From NCBI RefSeq assembly GCF_018596315.1, contig NZ_JAHEAG010000012.1:113042-177041 (forward strand): a stretch of DNA of 64,000 nt. The letters are read 5' to 3'. The stretch comes from Bradyrhizobium sp. SRL28 (GTDB taxonomy: Bacteria > Pseudomonadota > Alphaproteobacteria > Rhizobiales > Xanthobacteraceae). A program made the translations under genes and the position numbers. Below the pieces are notes generated by a model, which was given only the letters and a program-made list of their open reading frames with translations, made no database searches and had not been told where the DNA came from. Below, one piece after another: positions 7,735 to 15,616 of the stretch (within the stretch, counting starts at the first letter, position 1; the number at the start of each line of letters is the position of its first letter).

Positions 7735-8597
7735 AGCTGCGATCCGCGATCTATCTGGCTTCCGCCACGCTTGCGTTCGCGGCGTTGACGTTTGCGAGCA
7801 CGCTGCCCTCGGGCGCCGCCGACAAGATCGACCCGGTTGCCGACGCCAAAGCGTTCCAGAAATTCTTCACCGACAAATTTCCGAAGGTGAAGTACGAGGA
7901 TTTCGTCAACGGTCCCTATTCGATGAACGAGGACCTGCACCGGCAATGGCAGGAGAAGGAGCAATTCCCGCCCTACGAGTTCTCGCTCGAAATGGGCAAG
8001 GAAATGTTTTCCAAGCCATTCAAGAACGGCAAGACCTACGAGGATTGCTTCCCGAATAAAGGCATCGGTATCCGGCAGAACTATCCTTACTTCGACGAGA
8101 AGGAAGGCAAGGTCATCACGCTCGAGCTGGCGCTGAACCGCTGCCGCGAGGCCAATGGCGAACCGCCGTATTCCTATGTGAAAGACGAAATGGCGGCACT
8201 GACCGCCTACATGGCCTTCACCTCGCGTGGCAAGCCGATGGACATCAAGATCCCGGACGATCCCCGCGCGCTCGCGGCCTACGAGAACGGCAAGGAATAT
8301 TTCTACACGCGGCGCGGCCAGCTCAACTTCTCCTGCGCCACCTGCCACGTGCAGAGCCCAGGTGAGCGCATCCGCGCCGAAATCCTGGCGCCTGCGCTCG
8401 GCATCGTCAACGCGATGCCGATCTACCGCTCGGAATGGAGCGGCATGGGCACCACCAGCCGGCGCTTCACCACCTGCAACAGCCAGATTCGCGGCGTGCC
8501 ACTCAGCCCGCAGGACGATGAGTACCGCAACGTCGAATACTTCCTGTCCTATGTCAGCAACGGGTTACCGATATCGGGGCCGGGAGCGCGGCCATGA
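7731..8597 (+). CDS. soxA: SoxA, c-type cytochrome of the SoxXA complex
   Basis: The 288-residue precursor has a Sec signal (LASATLAFAALTFASTLPSGAA). The C-terminal heme motif CATCH is at residues 202-206, and the cysteine in FTTCNSQIR (residue 249) matches the cysteine persulfide heme ligand of SoxA proteins. The N-terminal domain keeps cysteines at about 106 and 138 where two-heme SoxA proteins have a first heme, but it lacks a CXXCH. This is therefore a single-heme SoxA, probably with a disulfide there. With SoxX it couples thiosulfate to SoxY. It overlaps soxZ and the next gene by four bases each. Confidence 0.95.
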   Translation: MKLRSAIYLASATLAFAALTFASTLPSGAADKIDPVADAKAFQKFFTDKFPKVKYEDFVNGPYSMNEDLHRQWQEKEQFPPYEFSLEMGKEMFSKPFKNGKTYEDCFPNKGIGIRQNYPYFDEKEGKVITLELALNRCREANGEPPYSYVKDEMAALTAYMAFTSRGKPMDIKIPDDPRALAAYENGKEYFYTRRGQLNFSCATCHVQSPGERIRAEILAPALGIVNAMPIYRSEWSGMGTTSRRFTTCNSQIRGVPLSPQDDEYRNVEYFLSYVSNGLPISGPGARP

Positions 8598-8911
8598 GGA
8601 ACATGACGCAGAAATCCGCATTGGTTCTGGCGCTGCTGGCCGCGGGCGCCGTGTCCGCGCTCGCCGCGGGCTCCGAGGACGAATACAAAGCGGCGTTCGC
8701 CGCCGCTGAAGCCGCCAACAAGGAAGCCGGCAAGCTTCGCAACCAGTGGACCACCACGGCGTCGACGCTGGCGGCGGCAAAGAAGTCGGCCGAAGCCGGC
8801 GATTTCGACAAGGCCACGACGTCTGCCAAGGAAGCCGAGGCGCTGGCCAAGGCTTCGATCTTCCAGGCCACCAGCGAGAAAACCCGCTGGAAGGATATGG
8901 AAATACGTTGA
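8594..8911 (+). CDS. SoxXA-binding protein-like small periplasmic protein (SoxK/SAXB type)
   Basis: The 105-residue protein has a cleavable signal (ALVLALLAAGAVSALAAGSE). After it comes an alanine- and lysine-rich helical segment with AAFAAAEAANKEAGKLRNQW, then AGDFDKATTSAKEAEALAKA, which resembles the small SoxXA-binding proteins found beside soxA in some sulfur oxidisers. It contains no cysteine or heme motif. Its start overlaps the soxA stop (ATGA), so it is made together with SoxA. Assignment rests on position plus composition; the name SoxK is likely but not certain. Confidence 0.7.
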   Translation: MRNMTQKSALVLALLAAGAVSALAAGSEDEYKAAFAAAEAANKEAGKLRNQWTTTASTLAAAKKSAEAGDFDKATTSAKEAEALAKASIFQATSEKTRWKDMEIR

Positions 8912-8937
8912 AGCCGTTACGACGCGCGGAGACCCGC

Positions 8938-10686
8938 ATGCACATCCGCCGCCGCGATTTCCTGACGCTAGCGGGCGCCGCTACCCTGTCCGGCAGCCTG
9001 CCACGGCTGGCGCGCGGGGCCGATAATGCGGGCGTTTACGATCTCGAGCGCTTCGGCAATGCGCGCATCTTGCACATCACGGATACACACGCACAGCTCA
9101 GGCCGGTGTTCTTCCGCGAGCCGAGCGTCAATCTCGGCGTCGGACCGATGCGGGGCAACCCGCCGCACCTTGTCGGACGCGCCTTCCTCGACCGCTTCGG
9201 CATCCGGCCCGACAGTGCCGACGCCTATGCTTTCACCTGCATCGAGTTCGAAAAGGCCGCCGGGAGATTTGGCAAGCTCGGCGGGTTTGCGCATCTGAAG
9301 ACATTGGTCGATCGGATGCGCAGCGAAGCCGGCTCCGGGCGCGCGATGCTGCTCGACGGCGGCGACCTCTGGCAGGGCACCGGCCTTTCCAACACGCTGC
9401 AGGGCGCCGACATGGTCGACGCCGCCAACCTGCTCGGCATCGAGGCGATGACCGGTCATTGGGAATTCACCTACGGCGAGAAGGCGCTACGCGCCAACCT
9501 CGAACGCTTCAAGGGCGAATTCCTGGCGCAGAACGTCTATCTCACCGAGGAAGCCGCCTTCAACGACGCCAAGGCGTTCGATCCGGCATCAGGCCGAGTG
9601 TTCAAGCCGTCCGTCATCAAGGAAATTGGCGGGTATCGCGTTGCCATCATCGGCCAGGCGTTCCCCTACGTCCCGATCGCGCATCCGAAGCGTTTTACGC
9701 CGGACTGGAAATTCGGCATCCGCGACGAGGAATTGCAAAAGCTCGTCGATGTCAATCGCAACAATGACAAGGTCGACGCCGTCATCCTCCTTTCCCATAA
9801 CGGCATGGACGTCGACCTCAAGCTCGCCAGCCGCGTCACCGGCATCGACGTCATTCTCGGCGGCCATACCCACGACGCCGTGCCGCAGCCGATCGCCGTG
9901 ACAAATCCGGCGGGCGTCACACTCGTCACCAATGCCGGCTCCAACGGCAAGTTTCTGGCGGTGCTCGATCTCGAGATCGGCAAGGGCAAAGTCGCCAATG
10001 TGCGCTACCGGCTGCTGCCGGTGTTTTCGGAGTTGCTGAAGCCCGATCCGGCGATGCAGTCGCTGATCGACAAGGCCCGCGAGCCGCATGCGGCCAACCT
10101 CAACGAGAAGATCGGCGTCGCCGACCGCCTGCTCTATCGCCGCGGCAATTTCAGCGGCAGCATGGACCAGCTGATCTGCGACGCCTTGCTCGGCGAATTG
10201 AATGCCGAGATCGCGCTGTCGCCGGGCTTCCGTTGGGGCACCACCGCGCTGGCGGGCCAGCCGCTGACGATGGAGGACGTGATGGCCCAGACCGCCGTCA
10301 CCTATCCGGAGACCTACGTCCAGACCATGACCGGCGGCCAGATCAAGGACGTCCTGGAAGACATCTGCGACAATCTCTTCAATACCGATCCCTATTACCA
10401 GCAGGGCGGCGACATGGTCCGCGTCGGTGGTCTCGCCTACACCTGCAGTCCGAACGAGACCGCGGGCAAACGGATTTCCGAACTCAAGCTCGACAACGGC
10501 CACGCACTGCAAGCCGGCAAGAGCTACAAGGTGGCGGGCTGGGCCTCGGTCAACGAGCAGACCGGCGCGCCGGTCTGGGACGTGGTCGCCAAACATCTGC
10601 GGTCGGGCAAGCCGCCCAATCGGGCGGCGCCGGGCGTGACGCTGAAAGGCGTCGAGGACAATCCGGGCATTGCAGGACAGGGATGA
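8938..10686 (+). CDS. soxB: SoxB, dimanganese sulfate thiol hydrolase
   Basis: The 582-residue protein begins with a twin-arginine signal (RRRDFLTLAGAATLSG). The metallophosphoesterase/5'-nucleotidase fold carries HITDTHAQL near residue 46, DGGDLWQGTG, GHWEFTYG (SoxB-specific form of the GNHE motif), LSHNGMD, and GGHTHD near residue 308. A C-terminal nucleotidase-like domain follows. SoxB releases sulfate from the SoxY-bound S-sulfonate. The ATG at 8938 has a GGAG upstream; an in-frame TTG at 8908 overlapping the previous stop would add ten residues. The stop overlaps the next gene (ATGA). SoxB is the usual marker for this pathway. Confidence 0.96.
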   Translation: MHIRRRDFLTLAGAATLSGSLPRLARGADNAGVYDLERFGNARILHITDTHAQLRPVFFREPSVNLGVGPMRGNPPHLVGRAFLDRFGIRPDSADAYAFTCIEFEKAAGRFGKLGGFAHLKTLVDRMRSEAGSGRAMLLDGGDLWQGTGLSNTLQGADMVDAANLLGIEAMTGHWEFTYGEKALRANLERFKGEFLAQNVYLTEEAAFNDAKAFDPASGRVFKPSVIKEIGGYRVAIIGQAFPYVPIAHPKRFTPDWKFGIRDEELQKLVDVNRNNDKVDAVILLSHNGMDVDLKLASRVTGIDVILGGHTHDAVPQPIAVTNPAGVTLVTNAGSNGKFLAVLDLEIGKGKVANVRYRLLPVFSELLKPDPAMQSLIDKAREPHAANLNEKIGVADRLLYRRGNFSGSMDQLICDALLGELNAEIALSPGFRWGTTALAGQPLTMEDVMAQTAVTYPETYVQTMTGGQIKDVLEDICDNLFNTDPYYQQGGDMVRVGGLAYTCSPNETAGKRISELKLDNGHALQAGKSYKVAGWASVNEQTGAPVWDVVAKHLRSGKPPNRAAPGVTLKGVEDNPGIAGQG

Positions 10687-11144
10687 GCGGCTTTTCGACC
10701 ATCTTTCGGGTGACGACCGCGGCGCTGCTGATCGCCGCCGCCGCGCCCGATGCTCGCGCCCAGCAGGCGCCGCTGCAGGACAAGCCGTTTGCCGAGCACA
10801 AGATCGTGCTGCAGCTCTCCGACAACGACCCGCGCAAACAGGGCCTCGTGCTCAGCGTCGCCAGCAATCTGATGAAGCATTACGACCCCGACAAGGTCGC
10901 GATCGAGATCGTGGCGTTCGGCCCCGGCATCGAGCTGCTGCGCCCGGAAAATCCCAACCGCAAGATGGTCGAGAGCCTGGTGGCGCAGGGCGCGCGTTTC
11001 GATATCTGCGTCAACACCGTCGACACGCTCGAACGTGAGAATGGCAAGCGGCCAGAGTTCATATCAGCGGCAACACCGGTGCAGGTCGGCGTGGCGCAGA
11101 TTCTGTTTTTGACGGAGAATGGGTATACGCTGGTGCGGCCGTGA
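10683..11144 (+). CDS. Periplasmic DsrE/DsrF-like protein
   Basis: The 153-residue protein begins with a Sec signal peptide (TIFRVTTAALLIAAAAPDARAQ). It continues with a DsrE-like fold: KIVLQLSDNDPRKQGLVLSVASN, then VAIEIVAFGPGIELL, then a conserved cysteine in ARFDICVNTVDTL. DsrE-type proteins relay sulfane sulfur on such a cysteine, usually in the cytoplasm; a secreted version next to sox genes may bind sulfur in the periplasm (inference). It overlaps the soxB stop by four bases and is the last tightly linked gene of the operon. A palindromic repeat begins 13 bp after its stop. Confidence 0.8.
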   Translation: MSGFSTIFRVTTAALLIAAAAPDARAQQAPLQDKPFAEHKIVLQLSDNDPRKQGLVLSVASNLMKHYDPDKVAIEIVAFGPGIELLRPENPNRKMVESLVAQGARFDICVNTVDTLERENGKRPEFISAATPVQVGVAQILFLTENGYTLVRP

Positions 11145-11157
11145 GCGCCGTTTACGT

Positions 11158-11243
11158 CGTCATTGCGAGGAGCGTCAGCGACGAAGCAATCCATGATTAC
11201 CGCCCGGGGAAAGGTGGATTGCTTCGCTTCGCTCGCAATGACG
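11158..11243. repeat. Dispersed palindromic repeat, family 1 (copy A)
   Basis: It starts CGTCATTGCGAGGAGCGT and ends with the inverted GCTCGCAATGACG; the inner arms are GAAGCAATCCA and TGGATTGCTTC. A second copy lies at 49453-49536. It sits just after the DsrE-like gene, where its hairpin could protect or end the sox message. Confidence 0.8.
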
Positions 11244-11273
11244 TGAAGAGCAGGGGTGGCATTACGTCCTGCG

Positions 11274-11291
11274 CTGATGTGGTATCATCAG
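11274..11291. promoter_or_regulatory. Inverted repeat upstream of the persulfide dioxygenase gene
   Basis: CTGATG (11274-11279) and CATCAG (11286-11291) are perfect arms around TGGTAT, 26 bp before the gene's ATG. It could be an operator or a short hairpin; it does not resemble the palindrome in front of soxC. Confidence 0.3.
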
Positions 11292-11316
11292 GGATCAACT
11301 CGTTGCGGTGTCAGCC

Positions 11317-12357
11317 ATGATCTTTCGCCAACTCTTCGACAGCGTCTCCGGCACCTACAGCTACCTGCTGGCCAGCCGCGCCGGCGGTGAGGCGTTGATC
11401 CTCGATCCCGTGCTGGAAAAAGCCGACCGCTACTGCCAGCTCCTGCGCGAGCTCGATCTGCGGCTGGTGAAGGCGGTCGACACCCATCTGCATGCCGACC
11501 ACGTCACGGGCCTCGGCGAACTGCGCGACCGCACCCAGTGCATCACCATCATGGGCGAGCAGAGCAAGGCCGACGTGGTGTCGATGCGCGTTTCTGACGG
11601 CGACAAGGTGATGATCGAGGGCTTAAGCCTCGACGTCATGTACACGCCCGGCCACACCGACGATTCCTATTCTTACCTGATGGGCGACCGCGTCTTCACC
11701 GGCGATACGCTGTTGATCCGCGGCACCGGCCGCACCGATTTCCAGAACGGCTCTTCGCGCGCCCAATATGAATCGATCTTCAACCGGCTCCTGAAACTGC
11801 CTGATGAAACCATGGTGTTCCCCGCCCACGACTACAAGGGCGACACGGTCTCCACCATCGGCGAGGAGCGGCGTTACAATCCGCGTCTCCAAGTGCGCTC
11901 GGTCGATGAATATATCGAGCTGATGGCCAATCTGAAGCTGCCGAACCCGAAGATGATGGACGTCGCGGTGCCCGCCAACATGCATGTCGGCCTGCACCAA
12001 GAGGAGCTTGCCAAGCAGGGGCTCGCGCTCAGCGCCCTTGATGCGATCAAGAGTCTCGGCCGTCCCGACATCCTCTTGGTCGATTTGCGCGAGACCAGCG
12101 AACGCGTCAAGCACGGCACGATCTCGGGCGCGCTGCATGCGCCCTACCCCGGCATCGCCGAGAGCCTCAAGCCCGGCGGCATGCTGCGTGAAGTGGCGGC
12201 CGCAACCGGCCGCCGCGTGGTGTTCTTCTGCGCCTTCGGCGAACGCTCGGCGATGGCGGTGGCGGCGGCGAAGAATGCGGGGTTGGCCAACACGGCGCAT
12301 ATTGAGGGCGGTATCGACGCGTGGAAGAAGGTGGGTGGGCCGGTGGTGATGGGGTAG
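11317..12357 (+). CDS. Persulfide dioxygenase-rhodanese fusion (ETHE1/Blh type)
   Basis: The 346-residue protein begins at an ATG giving MIFRQLFDSVSGTYSYL, the usual start of ETHE1-like enzymes; a GTG at 11308 is an alternative. The metallo-beta-lactamase domain has THLHADHVTG (about residues 56-65), then PGHTDDS and FTGDTLLIRGTGRTDFQ, then PAHDYKG. The C-terminal rhodanese domain (about 240-346) has a catalytic cysteine at about 305 in CAFGERS, followed by EGGIDAWKK. The dioxygenase domain oxidises glutathione persulfide to sulfite, and the rhodanese domain can move sulfur between that persulfide and thiosulfate. This gives the cell a cytoplasmic route beside the periplasmic Sox system. It follows the sox operon after a repeat and may have its own promoter. 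Confidence 0.9.
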   Translation: MIFRQLFDSVSGTYSYLLASRAGGEALILDPVLEKADRYCQLLRELDLRLVKAVDTHLHADHVTGLGELRDRTQCITIMGEQSKADVVSMRVSDGDKVMIEGLSLDVMYTPGHTDDSYSYLMGDRVFTGDTLLIRGTGRTDFQNGSSRAQYESIFNRLLKLPDETMVFPAHDYKGDTVSTIGEERRYNPRLQVRSVDEYIELMANLKLPNPKMMDVAVPANMHVGLHQEELAKQGLALSALDAIKSLGRPDILLVDLRETSERVKHGTISGALHAPYPGIAESLKPGGMLREVAAATGRRVVFFCAFGERSAMAVAAAKNAGLANTAHIEGGIDAWKKVGGPVVMG

Positions 12358-12367
12358 TCTTTATTGG

Positions 12368-12489
12368 CGTCGTCCCTGCGAACGCAGGGACCCATACGCC
12401 GCGGCGCCGATGATGGAAGGCAGTGGCCGACGCCTCGCTTGAATTATAACGTCCTGTGGTTATGGGTCCCTGCGTTCGCAGGGACGACG
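12368..12489. repeat. Dispersed palindromic repeat, family 2 (copy A)
   Basis: The outer arms are CGTCGTCCCTGCGAACGCAG and the inverted CTGCGTTCGCAGGGACGACG, each a small palindrome itself (CTGCGAACGCAG). About 70 unrelated bases lie between. It fills the junction between the convergent dioxygenase and btuF-like genes, and probably acts as a two-way terminator or message stabiliser. Confidence 0.85.
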
Positions 12490-12509
12490 AGATAGTTTTG
12501 CCGGGGACA

Positions 12510-13346
12510 TCACCGCCCCACCCGCTTCACCTCCGCCGCCAGCGCGTCGAGCGCGTCCGCCAGCATCACGCCGCCGCACTCGGTCATGCGTTCCGGAATC
12601 ACGATACGCTTTTCCGGCGGATAGAAGCGCTCCAGCGCCGGATGCAGCAGGAACGCCTGGCCCTCGTCCCTCGCCGTGTCGCCGGCCTGCGAAACCACGA
12701 TGAAGTCGGGCCTCAAATTCACGATCGCCTCCAGCGAGGCAAATCCACCGAAGCTGAAGCCGAGATCGCCGGCTGCGCTGCGCAATCCGGTTTCGCCGAG
12801 CAGCGAGCCGACAAAGCTGTCGCTGCCCGCCACCCAGCCGCGCCGCGATAGCGGCAGCACGCGGTAATGCCGTTCTGAGACGGCACGGCGGGCGCGCGCC
12901 AGCGCCGCATCGAGCCGAGCGATTTCCGCCGCCGCGCGATCCGGATGTCCGGTGATGTCGCCGGCCTCACGGATCTGTTGCCGCGCTTCGTCGAGGGTTC
13001 GCGGCACAGCGAGTTCGGCGAGACGAAGCCCCTTGGCCTTCAACAGCTCCCGCGTCGAACGCTTGTCGAACGCGCTGGCGACGACAATGTCGGGCCTGAT
13101 GAGCAATATGTCCTCGGCTCCCCCCGACAAAACCGGAAAGCGGCTGATGTCGCCCGCCTGCGATTGCCAACCGTCCCGCGAAAACCGGCTCAATCCCAGA
13201 ATCTGTTTGGGGTCGGCAAGCGTCAGCAGCAATTGGTCGGTGCAGACATTCATCGACACCAGGCGCGGCAGATTGGCTGCGCGCGCAATGCTGCCCGGCA
13301 ACACAAGCGCCATCACCGCGACCAGAAATCCCAGCCGCCATCGCAT
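12510..13346 (-). CDS. btuF: Periplasmic binding protein for corrinoid uptake (BtuF-like)
   Basis: The ATG at 13344-13346 overlaps the stop of the upstream ATPase gene (TGATG), giving 278 residues. A Sec signal (LGFLVAVMALVLPGSIARA) leads into a class III binding-protein fold: RLVSMNVCTDQLLLTLADP, then PDIVVASAF, then RPDFIVVSQAG. This architecture serves cobalamin, heme and iron-siderophore importers. The nearby B12 riboswitch and TonB receptor favour cobalamin. It is the last gene of the btuC-D-F-type operon on this strand. Gene symbol assigned from context. Confidence 0.75.
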   Translation of the reverse strand: MRWRLGFLVAVMALVLPGSIARAANLPRLVSMNVCTDQLLLTLADPKQILGLSRFSRDGWQSQAGDISRFPVLSGGAEDILLIRPDIVVASAFDKRSTRELLKAKGLRLAELAVPRTLDEARQQIREAGDITGHPDRAAAEIARLDAALARARRAVSERHYRVLPLSRRGWVAGSDSFVGSLLGETGLRSAAGDLGFSFGGFASLEAIVNLRPDFIVVSQAGDTARDEGQAFLLHPALERFYPPEKRIVIPERMTECGGVMLADALDALAAEVKRVGR

Positions 13347-14128
13347 CAGATATCCGCCCAAGGCACAATCACCACCTCGCGCTGGAATTCCGCGCGATAG
13401 GCCGTAATCCTGAACACGTCAGCCATCACCTGCTCGGACAGCGCCTCGGCCGGCGCGCCCTGCGACACCAGGCGGCCTTCGCGCAGTACCAGCACATGGT
13501 CGGCAAACCGCGCGGCCAATCCCAGATCATGCGTCACGACAATGACGAGCACGCCCTTGTCGGCGGTGGCACGCAGATTCTTCATGACGTCGATCTGGTG
13601 CCGCGGGTCGAGCGAGGCGGTCGGCTCATCGGCGAGGATGACCGGCGCCTCGACCGCCAGCGCACGGGCCAGCGCGACGCGGCTGCGTTCGCCGCCGGAT
13701 AGTTCCGTGACGCGGCGGTCGCTGAACTCCATGACGTCGACCGCCTGCATCGCGCGCAGCACCGCCTCCGCATCCCCAGGCGACAGCCGCGCCGGATCGG
13801 TGGCGCCATGCGGATAGCGGCCGAGCGCCACGATATCGCGCGCCGGCAGCGGCCAATGCACCACATGCCCCTGCGGCAGGTATCCAAACCGTTTTGCACG
13901 CTCGCGCAGCGGCAGCGACGACAACATTTGGCCGCCGATCTCGATCTCGCCATCAGACGGGATCAACCCCGAGAGCGCCCGCAACAGGGTGGTCTTGCCG
14001 GCGCCGTTCGGCCCGACCAGCGCCACCAGATGTCCCGCCGACAGCGCCAGCGAAACATCTTGCAGCACGACGCGGCCGGCAAGCCGCACGCCGATTCCCT
14101 TTGCAGTCAGCAGTGCCGTTTCAGTCAT
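13346..14128 (-). CDS. btuD: ABC transporter ATPase for corrinoid uptake (BtuD/FecE type)
   Basis: The 260-residue ATPase has Walker A LVGPNGAGKTTLLRAL, the signature LSGGERSRVALARAL, Walker B VILADEPTASLDP, and the switch histidine in VTHDLGLAARFADH. It powers the FecCD-type permease encoded just upstream, whose stop it overlaps (ATGA). The btuF-like gene starts at its stop. The family also imports heme and ferric siderophores; the B12 riboswitch next door is what points to cobalamin. Confidence 0.8.
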   Translation of the reverse strand: MTETALLTAKGIGVRLAGRVVLQDVSLALSAGHLVALVGPNGAGKTTLLRALSGLIPSDGEIEIGGQMLSSLPLRERAKRFGYLPQGHVVHWPLPARDIVALGRYPHGATDPARLSPGDAEAVLRAMQAVDVMEFSDRRVTELSGGERSRVALARALAVEAPVILADEPTASLDPRHQIDVMKNLRATADKGVLVIVVTHDLGLAARFADHVLVLREGRLVSQGAPAEALSEQVMADVFRITAYRAEFQREVVIVPWADI

Positions 14129-15168
14129 GCGACGCCTCCGCCGAGCGCGCGGCGTTCGCGCATGATCAGGTAGAGGAAGAACGGCACGCCGATGATCGAG
14201 GTCAGCACGCCGACCTTGATGTCCGATGTCGAGGGGATGATCCGCACCGCGATATCCGCCGCCAGCAGCAGCGCGGAGCCGGTGAGCGCGCTCGGCACCA
14301 AAAGCCGCCCCGGATCATGCCCGATCAACGGCCGCATCAGATGCGGCGCGACGAGCCCGATGAAACCGATGGTGCCGGTGACGGCGACCGCGCCGCCGAC
14401 ACCGAGCGCCACGCCCGAAATCACCAACAGCCGCAAACGTCCGACATCGACGCCGAGGCTTTGTGCGGTTTCCTCGCCGAGACTGAGCGCGCGAAAGGCA
14501 TGGCGCTGGCTGAACAGCATGACCGCGCCGGCAATGATGAACGGCAGCGCCAACATCACGTGCTGAAAGCTGCGGTCCTCCAGCGAGCCGAGCAGCCAGA
14601 ACGCGATCTCCAGCACCACGAAGGGATTGCTGGAGAGGTTCATCACCAGCGCGGTTGCAGCCCCCGCAAAGCTCGAAATCGCAAGTCCCGACAGGATGAG
14701 GATCAAAAGCCCCGCATTGCGGCCGGCGATCGAGAGCAGCACGAAAACGGACGTGAACGCCGCGATGATCGCCGCGACCGGCAGCGCATAGGAGCGCACG
14801 TCGGCCAGCCCCAGCGCGATCACCAGTACGGCGCCGAACGCCGCCGATTGCGGCGCGCCGAACAGCGAGGGCGAGGCCAGCGGATTGCGCAACAGGCCCT
14901 GCAGCGATGCGCCCGACAGCCCGAGAATGGCGCCGATCGCCAGCGCCAGCAGCGTCCGCGGCAGGCGGATTTCGCGCACGATCACCTGCGACACCTCGCT
15001 GCCGCCGCCGAACAGCGCTTCCGCCACCGCCAATGGAGAGAGCCGCACCGGCCCGATGCCGAGCGAGATCAGCACCAGCAGCACGACGAGAGCGGCAAGC
15101 GCCGCCACAGCGCCGATCCGCCGGCGCGCGGCATCCTCGTTGGTCACGGTAACAGCCTCAACACTCAT
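14125..15168 (-). CDS. btuC: FecCD/BtuC-family ABC permease
   Basis: The 347-residue protein has about ten hydrophobic segments and the family signatures REIRLPRTLLALAIGAILGL and LLRNPLASPSLFG. Near the C-terminus are TGTIGFIGLVAPHLMRPLIG and DIKVGVLTSIIGVPFFLYL. It forms the membrane channel of the corrinoid importer. It is the first gene of the three-gene operon, starting 15168, and is divergent from the riboswitch-controlled receptor. About 145 bp separate its start from the riboswitch; no riboswitch is visible on its own strand. Confidence 0.82.
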   Translation of the reverse strand: MSVEAVTVTNEDAARRRIGAVAALAALVVLLVLISLGIGPVRLSPLAVAEALFGGGSEVSQVIVREIRLPRTLLALAIGAILGLSGASLQGLLRNPLASPSLFGAPQSAAFGAVLVIALGLADVRSYALPVAAIIAAFTSVFVLLSIAGRNAGLLILILSGLAISSFAGAATALVMNLSSNPFVVLEIAFWLLGSLEDRSFQHVMLALPFIIAGAVMLFSQRHAFRALSLGEETAQSLGVDVGRLRLLVISGVALGVGGAVAVTGTIGFIGLVAPHLMRPLIGHDPGRLLVPSALTGSALLLAADIAVRIIPSTSDIKVGVLTSIIGVPFFLYLIMRERRALGGGVA

Positions 15169-15313
15169 CGATCGTCCCTAAGCAGTTTTACCCGCCCCGG
15201 TACAGGAGCTCAGGCGAGCGCGCTCATGCGGCAAAAATAGCGCACTCGTCCAGTGAGGACCGCGGGGGCGCCCAAGGCGGATTGACTCGAACTTTGACAG
15301 ACTTCTACCATAG

Positions 15314-15495
15314 TTGCCGACGGTTCCCGTTTTGGGGATCAAAAGGGAATGCGGTGCGGGGAAATCTCCCCAATTCCGCGGCTGCCCCCGCAACTGTAAG
15401 CGACGAATCCTTTGTCATAGGCCACTGGGAATCTCGGTCCTGGGAAGGCGACGATGGGTAACGACCCGCGAGCCAGGAGACCTGCCGTCAGCCGT
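15314..15495 (+). promoter_or_regulatory. Cobalamin riboswitch
   Basis: The conserved core is readable in order: GGGAAUGCGGUGCGGGGAAA near 15345, then GCGGCUGCCCCCGCAACUGU (the B12 box, 15379-15398), then GCCACUGGGAA, GGGAAGGC and GAGCCAGGAGACCUGCCGUC near 15470-15489. The closing stem pairs GACGG at 15319-15323 with CCGUC at 15485-15489. It lies about 120 bp upstream of the TonB receptor start. Adenosylcobalamin binding should shut off that receptor when B12 is plentiful. Confidence 0.95.
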
Positions 15496-15616
15496 GGTCA
15501 CACGCGAAGATGTCGGTCGGGGAGTACAGGCATTAGCTTCACTGGATTCGCGCAAGCGCGATAGTGAGCTTGGTTCGCTGTGACGTGCCACTGACGTCAT
15601 GCCGAGGCCTCGAACT

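Noticed and set aside
13894..15240. Long plus-strand frame (448 codons) over the btuC-like gene
   Set aside because: Translation is Arg/Gln/His-rich without domains, and the minus strand has complete FecCD permease motifs.
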